DNA of 51,073 nt from Bacteroidota bacterium (GTDB lineage: Bacteria; Bacteroidota; Ignavibacteria; Ignavibacteriales; Ignavibacteriaceae). Positions within the stretch are counted from its first letter, which is position 1, and each line of letters begins with the position of its first letter. The stretch is from NCBI GenBank assembly GCA_021824145.1, contig JAKALM010000010.1, positions 52,940 to 104,012 of the forward strand. Reading direction: 5' to 3'. Below are positions 45,301 through 51,073 of this stretch, piece after piece. A program made the translations under genes and the position numbers. Below the pieces are notes generated by a model, which did not search any database, was not told the origin of the DNA, and saw only the letters and a list, made by a program, of their open reading frames with translations.

Positions 45301-46882
45301 TAAAAAAAGCAACCATCTCATCTTTAAATACATCAAAAGAATCTGTATCGAAATAATCGGTAAGGCTTAGATATAATTGCTCTTTTGAAGCTGCACCCAC
45401 AACTTCAATAGCTGCTTTATTAAATAGTTTTATCGATATGCTTTTAGAAAGTCGAAACAGCATTTTCGGATTTTTATCAAGATAATTTCTTAATTCTGTA
45501 ACGCCTTCGGTTTTTAATGCTTCAAAAATATTTTTAACTAGAGAAAAATCTCCTTCCCAAATAGGAATAGGCGAATTATGGAAAAGGGTTTCAAAATGTT
45601 TTTGAACTTCAGCCAATGAAGTTTCGGATTTTACTCTTCTTACAATGTCCCATGATAAATCCCCAAGTTGAGTCATTATATCTATATCAATTTCATCATA
45701 TTCAGTTTCTTTATTACCGACGCCGAAAATTGCAACAACTTTATTGTTTTTAATTATAGGAACAACCAATTCCCTAAATATAGGCGCATGCCCTTCAGGC
45801 ATTCCCTTTTTATTCGTCAAGCTCATATAATCGTTGTGAATAACCGGCTGGCGTTTATAAAAACATTCCACCCAAACACCGGCTTGGCTAATGTTATAGT
45901 GCGAGCCTTTGCCTTCCGCGCTGCACATATTTTTTTTTGTATTGGTTGACCAATTTTGCAGCAGCAAAGTATCCTGATTATCATCGACAAAATGATAAAA
46001 TCCTATTTTGCTTTCAGTCAGTCCTTCCCCTTCATCTAATATTTTCTGTAAAATATCATCAAGCGAGCCATTATGAGAAATTTCATCTATTCTTAATTTT
46101 GCTTCCAACAGCAGTTTAGATCTTTTTTCTTTTGTTATATCGGCTATATTGCCATATACCTTTATAACTTTACCATCAACAGTTATGGCTTTGCCTACAG
46201 TTCGAATCCATAAATTCTTCCCTTTAAAGTTGGTAAATTCACATTCTAAATCATACTCTTCACCTTTGGTAACACAATTATCTAAAGCCTGCAAAACTTT
46301 AGTTCGGTCATCCGGATGATAACATTCTAAGCTCTTGGTAATAAGCATAGTAGAATTATCACCTGCTTCTTCTTCATTTAATCCATGGATACGATATACT
46401 TCCTTTGTCCACCATAATTTATTATTTATTAAATCATATTCCCATCCCCCGATTTTAGAAACTCTTTCAGTTTCGTCTAATATAATTTTAAAACGCTGGG
46501 CTTTTTCTTGAGTTTCAATAATATCAGTAACATCCTGCCCAGTAAGAACTATGCCTTTGATGTCGGGATTATTTAATAAATTACTCCTATGAAAAATAAT
46601 CTGCCGTGGCTTACCATCTTTATCAATTATTCTTAAATATCCTTGCTGAACCTTTTCAGGATTAGCCAATAATTTTTCAAAATCTACTTTTACTTTATCA
46701 TTATCCTCAGGATAGACAAGGTTAAATATACACGCACCCTTTAACTCTTCGCTTTCATAACCAAGAACTTGTTTAAATGAAGGGCTGGAACTTTTAATTA
46801 TTCCTTCCGGAGTAATAACGGCAATTAAATCGGAAATATTTTCGATTAAAGAATGGAAGAATTTTTCATTTTGTGTATTCAT
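42338..46882 (-). CDS. Large cytoplasmic multi-PAS/GAF histidine kinase
   Basis: A 1514-residue kinase without membrane segments. N- to C-terminus: PAS1 (about 8-118); PAS2, of the GGWEYDLINNKLWW kind (about 135-250); GAF (about 262-420, ending FGVGNKETEYDEIDIDIMTQ); an atypical PAS with SPIPIWEGDFS (about 430-590); four more PAS each introduced by ESE-like helices (about 640-1040); a PAS with YKEEM-type loop; and a final PAS, EYVNPYFSEVTGYTKEEALN (about 1100-1220). A coiled coil then leads to HisKA (phospho-His 1303 in TTSHEFRTPLTS) and HATPase (SNAFKYSKP, DEGIGIP, GTGLGLSIVKQ). That is about eight PAS plus one GAF. No receiver is attached. Likely partner of the LytTR regulator 103 bp downstream. 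Confidence 0.94.
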   Translation of the reverse strand: MNTQNEKFFHSLIENISDLIAVITPEGIIKSSSPSFKQVLGYESEELKGACIFNLVYPEDNDKVKVDFEKLLANPEKVQQGYLRIIDKDGKPRQIIFHRSNLLNNPDIKGIVLTGQDVTDIIETQEKAQRFKIILDETERVSKIGGWEYDLINNKLWWTKEVYRIHGLNEEEAGDNSTMLITKSLECYHPDDRTKVLQALDNCVTKGEEYDLECEFTNFKGKNLWIRTVGKAITVDGKVIKVYGNIADITKEKRSKLLLEAKLRIDEISHNGSLDDILQKILDEGEGLTESKIGFYHFVDDNQDTLLLQNWSTNTKKNMCSAEGKGSHYNISQAGVWVECFYKRQPVIHNDYMSLTNKKGMPEGHAPIFRELVVPIIKNNKVVAIFGVGNKETEYDEIDIDIMTQLGDLSWDIVRRVKSETSLAEVQKHFETLFHNSPIPIWEGDFSLVKNIFEALKTEGVTELRNYLDKNPKMLFRLSKSISIKLFNKAAIEVVGAASKEQLYLSLTDYFDTDSFDVFKDEMVAFFNGSTEFEGELPIIKINGQKALMQIKATILPDSYNSFNKVLISFIDVTDSKLYQKSLKEKEEEAKAKSKELEQLNLDLIRAREATLNIIEDLSLEIDERKNTESALKISEERFRKIVETSNEGIMIADPNTKIILANNKISEMFGYSQSELIGMTLEKLIFKEDIDNYKIQIKEREKGKSGVFERRFLRKDGKIFFGLVSASALFDEQNKFTANIAMISDITEMKEAEQALRESESKFNKLFEANPSLMVLSTIPNGIITEVNSAFLTELGYTREEVIGKKSSDLFLFVEQNKQRQIAKELEISGKISNVELDVRTKSGKIISGLFFGDIIESGGIKYFLTIMIDITERKEALLELQESEKKFRSIFQEHSAVKMIVEPETGNIIDANNAAEKYYGWTIPELKTMRIHDLTNSLTGIIDKNLQLFKERKQNYSQLKSLLKDGSVRDIEVYSSTVKISGKTYLHSIIHDITDRRLAEEQLKRFFDLVPDMVCIAVDGRFKEINSAWEISLGYKKEEMLNKPFANFIHPDDKELTFKEVEKQLSGKPTISFTNRYRTKNGEYKLLDWVASPSPDAKSLYAAARDITERAKLIENLNKLSTAVEQSRLSIVITNAEANIEYVNPYFSEVTGYTKEEALNQNPRVLKSGETTPEKYKEMWDILTSGKTWAGLFHNKKKNGELYWESAIITPIKNEIGIVTNYIAVKEDITEKVKAENELKEYRNHLERLVDVRTKELDKVNLNLTEQLQRQKELEMMLRESLEKEKDLNELKTRFISTTSHEFRTPLTSVLSSAELIQRYGEKWGREKVNEHIERIKVSVDYVTKLLDEVLTISRVDSGKIKFEPELLNLYDFCNEIISDIKSAYKDGCDLLFKYKPKDKDFKVDSKLLKFILTNLLSNAFKYSKPNGKIKFDIFIEGNYLIFEVSDEGIGIPENDKQHLFEPFFRCSNSSEISGTGLGLSIVKQSVELHNGEISVSSKLGKGSVFTVKLKL

Positions 46883-47405
46883 GGTAAAACTTCATTAATT
46901 AATATTTTCTTTTAATTACAGCAATATGTTTATATATTTTAATATATAACCCGTTGTACGAAACTAAATGATATAATCGGAAACAGTTAAACATAAATTT
47001 AGTCATATCATTAACACCTCGATAAATAGGCTGTGTTAGAATAAGATAATGATTTATAAATATTTACGAAATTTAATATTACAATTCCGGTTAATAGCAA
47101 ATATTATCGAACTCTTACCTGCCTAGCGGCAAGGCTGGCAGAGTTCCAGTTCTTTTGGTTTTCTTTTTGCTACAAATATATAGCTCCTCTGGAGCTAAAA
47201 AAGAATGAAGATAACTCCGTAGGAGTTAAATATTTGTAGATTAAATATTCTTCCTAAATGCCCGAACCCCTTAGGGGTTCAACAAAAAATGAATATTTAT
47301 TTTTTGACCTTTAATATTCACACAGCCTCTTAATCGAGGTGTTAATAGTATAATCATAAAAACGTAGTCGTTTCAAAGGCTTACAATAAAACTTTGAACA
47401 ACATG
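46883..47405. other. Intergenic region made mostly of a composite repeat
   Basis: Nearly all of it is the nested repeat at 46953-47402. The last 70 bases before 46953 include the promoter area of the PAS kinase. No gene was seen. Confidence 0.6.
46953..47402. repeat. Composite nested palindromic element, copy E
   Basis: Outer ends GTTGTACGAAACTAAAT (left) and CTTACAATAAAACTTTGAAC (right) resemble those of copies A-D, including GTCGTTTCAAAGGC like their CGTTTCAACGGC. Inside lies a 26-bp inverted pair, ATTAACACCTCGATAAATAG... (47010-47035) and its complement (47321-47346), 24 of 26 matching. Three short hairpins follow in the middle: TAGCTCCTCTGGAGCTA (47181-47197), AACTCCGTAGGAGTT (47213-47227) and GAACCCCTTAGGGGTTC (about 47264-47280). 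CCTGCCTAGCGGCAAGGCTG (47119-47138) recurs at 5781. No transposase is encoded. Confidence 0.75.
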
Positions 47406-49175
47406 TTAATCATTAAGGTACTTTTGCTCTAAACCAAGTTTTTTATGAAGCGAATTGATTTCTTTCTTTAATTCAATCATTTTTTCTTCTCTTCCAACCA
47501 TCAAGCGGTTGAACTGATTGATTTCATTTATCTGCTGAAGCAGTTTATTCTCATAATTTTTTCGCAGGGTAATATTATTTGCAAATACCAGTATCTGCTC
47601 AAGACTGTCCGAATAAGTAGCGCTAATTTCTAAATCAAGCTTCTTGCCGTTTTTACACTTGTGGCGAGTTTCAAATTTTTCATATCCTATTTGCTTTATT
47701 TTTAATATGTGACTTGCAACTTCTTCGTTAGTTTCAATTGTATTTAAGTCATTTATTTTCATCTTTAGCAATTCTTCCCGGCTAAATCCTGTCATATTAC
47801 AATAAGCATTATTTACGTCAATAATATTTCCCAAATTGTCTAATTTTAAAAATCCTTCCATAGATGTTGATGTTAAAAGCTTGAATTGCTCTGCATTTAA
47901 TTTTAATTGCTTCTCTGCATTTCTAATTTCTGTAATATCATTTAATATTGTAAGCAGATGATTTCCATTTTGAGTATATAACATTCTTCCTGAAATTAGA
48001 CAATGTTTAATTACACCGTTTCTATCCTTTCTCTTAATTTCAATATTGTTAAAAAAGTTATTATTCATTAAATCATCGATTAAAATTTTCCTATCGTTCT
48101 CATCATACCATAAACCCAGTTCTAAAGTAGTTTTGCCTATCATTTCTTCTTTTTTGTAACCGAAATATTTTTCATAAGCTTCATTAACCTCTACCAACTT
48201 GGTAGTTATTATGTCCATAATTGAAATTGGGATAGGAGAGATATTATATATTGTTCTAAAACGTTCTTCACTTTCTATTAAAGCTTTCTGCGCCATTTTT
48301 TGTTCTGTTACATCATAAAATGAATTAAAAATTGCATCTTCATTATTAAAATTTATAATAATTGAGCTGACAAAAATTGTTTTAATCTTATTATCAAATG
48401 TTTTTATTTCTCGCTCAAAGCCTTCTACAATTTTTTTACTTTTTAACAATGAAAGAAATTCAACTCTTTTTTCCGGATTAGCATAAAAATCTATTATATA
48501 GTAATCTTCTATTGACTTGCCTAAAGCAGGTTGCCCAACAAATTCCATAGCTTTCTTATTTACATATAAAAAATTACCCCGCTCAAGACTTATAATTACC
48601 ACAGGAAATGGAGAGTTTTCTAATAACAATCGATATCTTTCTTCACTCTTCTTTAATTCAAATTCAGCCTTTTTGCGTTCAGTTATATCCTCCACAATAC
48701 CATCATAATAAAGGATTTTCCCTTCAGAATTTTTGACAACTTTTGCATTTTCTCGAACATAAAGCACTGTTCCGTCGCTTCTAGTCCATGCCGATTCTAA
48801 ACCTTTAATTACTCCTTCACTTTCTATTCTTTCAATAAAAATTCTTCTTTCATAAGAAGGTTCAAATCCAGTTTCTTCTAAATTTCTTTTAGCTAGCTCT
48901 TCAAAAGAAGAATAATTCAACATTTTTAATAAGGCAGAATTTGCTAGAAGAATTCTTCCATCTTTGGATGTCCTATAAATTCCAAGTAATGAGCTTTCAT
49001 AAATTTCCCGGTACCTTTTTTCACTCTGTTGTAATTTTTCTTCATTCCTTTTATGTTCAGTAATATCCCATATAATACTTTGATAGAAATTTTGACCTTC
49101 AACCTCAATAAATTGTACGCTTACTTCAACCGGGAAAGTACTCTTATTTTTTCTTATATGAATACTTTCAAACAA
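47406..49175 (-). CDS. PAS-repeat sensor, 3' part of a frameshifted gene
   Basis: The 589 residues begin in the middle of a PAS domain and continue with four whole ones: EEKLQQSEKRYREIYESSLL, ELKKSEERYRLLLENSPFP, ALIESEERFRTIYNISPIP and QLKLNAEQFKLLTSTSMEGF each start a unit of about 120 residues. There is no kinase or other output domain; the protein ends in a coiled-coil tail, FNRLMVGREEKMIELKKEIN then SLHKKLGLEQKY. The missing first half of PAS1 is at the end of the ORF at 49226-50422, in another frame, so this is one gene broken by a single-base shift (see junction). The tail is shared with the paralogue at 50659. It may signal by binding a separate kinase. Confidence 0.9.
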   Translation of the reverse strand: MFESIHIRKNKSTFPVEVSVQFIEVEGQNFYQSIIWDITEHKRNEEKLQQSEKRYREIYESSLLGIYRTSKDGRILLANSALLKMLNYSSFEELAKRNLEETGFEPSYERRIFIERIESEGVIKGLESAWTRSDGTVLYVRENAKVVKNSEGKILYYDGIVEDITERKKAEFELKKSEERYRLLLENSPFPVVIISLERGNFLYVNKKAMEFVGQPALGKSIEDYYIIDFYANPEKRVEFLSLLKSKKIVEGFEREIKTFDNKIKTIFVSSIIINFNNEDAIFNSFYDVTEQKMAQKALIESEERFRTIYNISPIPISIMDIITTKLVEVNEAYEKYFGYKKEEMIGKTTLELGLWYDENDRKILIDDLMNNNFFNNIEIKRKDRNGVIKHCLISGRMLYTQNGNHLLTILNDITEIRNAEKQLKLNAEQFKLLTSTSMEGFLKLDNLGNIIDVNNAYCNMTGFSREELLKMKINDLNTIETNEEVASHILKIKQIGYEKFETRHKCKNGKKLDLEISATYSDSLEQILVFANNITLRKNYENKLLQQINEINQFNRLMVGREEKMIELKKEINSLHKKLGLEQKYLND

Positions 49176-49232
49176 TGCTTTTTCATTTCTTTGAATGTTT
49201 TTACTAAGAAGATCAACTTCATTTATTAAAAA
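49176..49232 (-). other. Frameshift junction in a T homopolymer
   Basis: On the minus strand the upstream frame reads ...IKYNF and stops at TAA in AATTTTTAATAAAT. The run has five T (five A at 49228-49232 on +). With six T, or a -1 shift, the frame would read on as NFLINEVDLLSKNIQRNEKA into LFESIHIRKN, which is the normal PAS sequence, without a stop. The 50 bases between the two ORFs thus encode the missing residues. Confidence 0.85.
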
Positions 49233-50422
49233 TTATATTTAATATCACTTAATGACAAAGACATCAATTCATCATGAGAAAACCCATAAGCTTCTTCGGC
49301 TGATTTATTGCAAAAAACTATTTTTAAGTCCAAGTCAAAAAGAAAGAATATTTCCTTTGTGAAGTTGCCTAAATGATCAAGATATTTTTCAAATGATTTC
49401 TTTCGCAGCTTTGTCAGCAGAATTTCTTTTTCTGATTTATTCTTAAAATACTGCCAAATCCAAATGTTTGATACATATAGTAATATTATTAGAAAAAAGA
49501 CAACAAAGAATATTATTAGAGCTGCATTATAAGTTCGGGAATAAATCTCAGCTTTATCAACTTTTGAAACAATAAACCAAGATGTATTTGGTATTTTTCT
49601 AATATCCGATAAAACCTGAATCCCGCGATAGTCATTGCCTTCAAATATTCCTTCCTTTCCTAAAGCTGCATTTACTGAAGGATGGTCCAATAAACTAATA
49701 TGAATTTTAGAAGCAAAAGATTTGAGTTTATCATTTTTTATTTGGCTCATGCGCACAGCATAATCTCCCTCTCTTCTAACCAAGTAAGATTCTTTCGATT
49801 TATAATTTAAAGGAAGTGAATTAACCAATTTAAAAAATGATTTATAAGGGTTTATTCGCAGGACCAAAACACCCAAATTTATTTTTCTGTTATTCATATT
49901 TATAGAAAGCGGAATAAAGTAATCCATATGCGCTTTATTATTTTCAGAATTAATAATTAAATCTGTACGGAAGATTTTTGATTTAGTTAAATACTGAAGA
50001 TCAAATAGCTGTTCTTTCTTTTGTAAATTAGAAGTGATGTATGAATAAATTAACTTACCTTTAGAATTTAGAATATAAGCATTATCATAATCGTGATATT
50101 CCATTATTGGATGAAGCCACAATTTAATCTGTTCTTTGTTTTTAAGATTATTAGGATTATTGACTAATTCGAAGAAATAAGGTTTAATAATTTTATTTTC
50201 ATAAATTAATTGAGCATCACTTTCTCTTTCGTTTAGCCATAATAAAATATCATTTACGTTTTTCCTTGCCGCTTGCGATAGTTCATTATAAACTTCTTGT
50301 TTTAGTTTAGATTTTTGGTCATCATAAACAATGTAGCCAATAACGATTAAAAGAAATGAAGTTATGGAAAAAGCAACTAGAAGTTTATACCAAGTAATGT
50401 TTTTGAAAAATGAATTATCCAT
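49226..50422 (-). CDS. Cache-type membrane sensor, 5' part of a frameshifted gene
   Basis: N-terminal part (398 residues) of the membrane sensor completed at 47406-49175. TM1 about 14-30 (KLLVAFSITSFLLIVIGYIV); extracytoplasmic domain about 35-300, dCache-like, with KKNVNDILLWLNERESDAQL near the start, AYILNSKGKLIYSYI, LGVLVLRINPY and SYLVRREGDYAVRM; TM2 about 301-325; then the first half of a PAS domain, FFLFDLDLKIVFCNKSAEEA and YGFSHDELMSL. The reading frame closes at TAA 49226-49228 inside a five-base homopolymer. Joined to the downstream part the protein would be about 1000 residues. ATG 50422. Confidence 0.9.
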   Translation of the reverse strand: MDNSFFKNITWYKLLVAFSITSFLLIVIGYIVYDDQKSKLKQEVYNELSQAARKNVNDILLWLNERESDAQLIYENKIIKPYFFELVNNPNNLKNKEQIKLWLHPIMEYHDYDNAYILNSKGKLIYSYITSNLQKKEQLFDLQYLTKSKIFRTDLIINSENNKAHMDYFIPLSINMNNRKINLGVLVLRINPYKSFFKLVNSLPLNYKSKESYLVRREGDYAVRMSQIKNDKLKSFASKIHISLLDHPSVNAALGKEGIFEGNDYRGIQVLSDIRKIPNTSWFIVSKVDKAEIYSRTYNAALIIFFVVFFLIILLYVSNIWIWQYFKNKSEKEILLTKLRKKSFEKYLDHLGNFTKEIFFLFDLDLKIVFCNKSAEEAYGFSHDELMSLSLSDIKYNF

Positions 50423-50472
50423 ATAATTTTCCCATAAAATTATAGCAAAAAAATCTTTTGAGAAATAAAAAC

Positions 50473-50621
50473 TGAGTCCGTTCTAAAAAGGTCATTCCCG
50501 TGAAAACGGGAATCTAAAAAACCTTATATTTAGAATAGATTACCACCCCGCCTTGCCCACAAGTCGGGCAGGTTTCGTGGGAATGACATTCCGGTTATTT
50601 TGGCTTTTTAAAGCGGACTCA
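50473..50621. repeat. Repeat family 2, full copy
   Basis: Ends TGAGTCCGTTCTAAAAAG (50473-50490) and CTTTTTAAAGCGGACTCA (50604-50621) are imperfect complements. Inside, CATTCCCGTGAAAACGGGAAT and GGTTTCGTGGGAATGACATT form further stems, with a GC-rich CCGCCTTGCCCACAAGTCGG in the centre. The right half recurs at 22525-22582. The outer and inner stems suggest a small non-autonomous element. Confidence 0.8.
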
Positions 50622-50658
50622 AAACTATTTAATTTTTTTTAATTCAAATAATGTTTAA

Positions 50659-51073
50659 CTAATCCACAGTCTCTTCGTTTGATATTTTATACTTTTGCGG
50701 CAGCCCTAGCTTTTCAAGCAATAAATTGATCTCATGTTTTAGATCCATCATCTTATACTCTCTTCCCAACATCAATTTATTAAAACGGTTTATTTCATTT
50801 AGAGTCTTTTTTAATTCAGTTTCATCAATTTTTCGTTGTGTTATATCATGAACGAAAACTAAAAATTGTTCTAATTCACTTGAATAATTAACACTAACTT
50901 CTACATTAATTATTTTGCCATTTTTACATTTATGCCGGCTTTCAAATCTGTGAAAGCCGGATTTGATTATATATTTAATATGTTGTTTAGTTTCTTCGGA
51001 TGATTCATTTTCTTCCAAATCAAAAATATATTTAGTGAGTATTTCATTTCTAGTATAACCTGTCATTTCGCAA
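50659..51073 (-). CDS. PAS-domain sensor, C-terminal part (runs off right edge)
   Basis: Read leftward from the window edge, the frame is open upstream of the first ATG (51066): the codons before it give C-E, as in the usual YCEMTGYTRNE of a PAS domain, so the gene continues beyond the window and the visible ATG is internal. It contains most of one PAS (FESRHKCKNGKIINVEVSVN, FLVFVHDITQRK) and ends with the coiled-coil tail FNKLMLGREYKMMDLKHEIN, then LLLEKLGLPQKY. No kinase follows. The last PAS and tail are paralogous to those of 47406-49175 (CKNGKxxxxEIS/VS, GREx(K)M). The two are in tandem, separated by repeat family 2. Confidence 0.9.
   Translation of the reverse strand, partial: CEMTGYTRNEILTKYIFDLEENESSEETKQHIKYIIKSGFHRFESRHKCKNGKIINVEVSVNYSSELEQFLVFVHDITQRKIDETELKKTLNEINRFNKLMLGREYKMMDLKHEINLLLEKLGLPQKYKISNEETVD

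Overview
The window is AT-rich DNA from a member of the Ignavibacteria (Ignavibacteriota, Chlorobi/Bacteroidetes side). The main reason is three secreted proteins that end in type IX secretion sorting domains of the form QN(F/Y)PNPFNP...SGIY(F/L)Y(R/K)...KK(L)(I/V)LLK, together with monomeric isocitrate dehydrogenase and many PAS-rich sensors. No rRNA, tRNA, CRISPR array or prophage was seen, and no transposase gene; mobile DNA is present only as short non-coding repeat elements.

Layout. (1) 1-1150: a divergent pair. Leftward off the window edge runs a gene made of 21-bp (7-residue) tandem repeats; rightward is a 242-residue protein of unknown function. (2) 1420-4650: a type II restriction-modification operon, methyltransferase / DpnII-like endonuclease / second methyltransferase. 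(3) 4650-6880: an accessory stretch with an arr rifamycin ADP-ribosyltransferase, a small VOC protein, a broken second copy of the arr 3' end, and repeat debris. (4) 6881-10827: an NtrB/NtrC-type two-component operon with a sigma-54 activator. (5) 11277-20367: cell-surface genes, including a cysteine-less papain-like secreted protein, two T9SS cargo proteins, a TolB-like lipoprotein and a patatin. (6) 20878-23481: a SRPBCC / VOC / YciI / AraC group. (7) 23734-26909: a glycyl-radical trans-4-hydroxy-L-proline dehydratase with its activase. (8) 27442-34428: a GLUG-repeat T9SS protein, isocitrate dehydrogenase, an MFS transporter, a hemerythrin and a small membrane protein. (9) 34657-51073, all leftward: a dense sensory block. 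It has two chemoreceptors, CheW, a receiver-kinase fusion, a STAS-like protein, a LytTR regulator, a 1514-residue multi-PAS kinase, and kinase-less PAS sensors, one of which is split by a frameshift.

How it fits together. The chemoreceptor operon (STAS-like, REC-HK, CheW, MCP, MCP) has CheW but no CheA, CheY, CheR or CheB in the window, so its output is unclear; it is the best candidate here for an unusual signalling module. The 1514-residue PAS kinase and the LytTR regulator 103 bp downstream look like a partner pair. Hydroxyproline dehydratase feeds pyrroline-5-carboxylate into proline/glutamate metabolism.

Spread through the intergenic regions are nested palindromic, MITE-like repeats: five copies or relatives of one family with ends like GTTGTGTGAATTA, and a second family with TGAGTCCG ends. 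One locus is a chimera of the two. Coordinates and motifs were read by eye; family assignments come from recognised motifs, not from a search.
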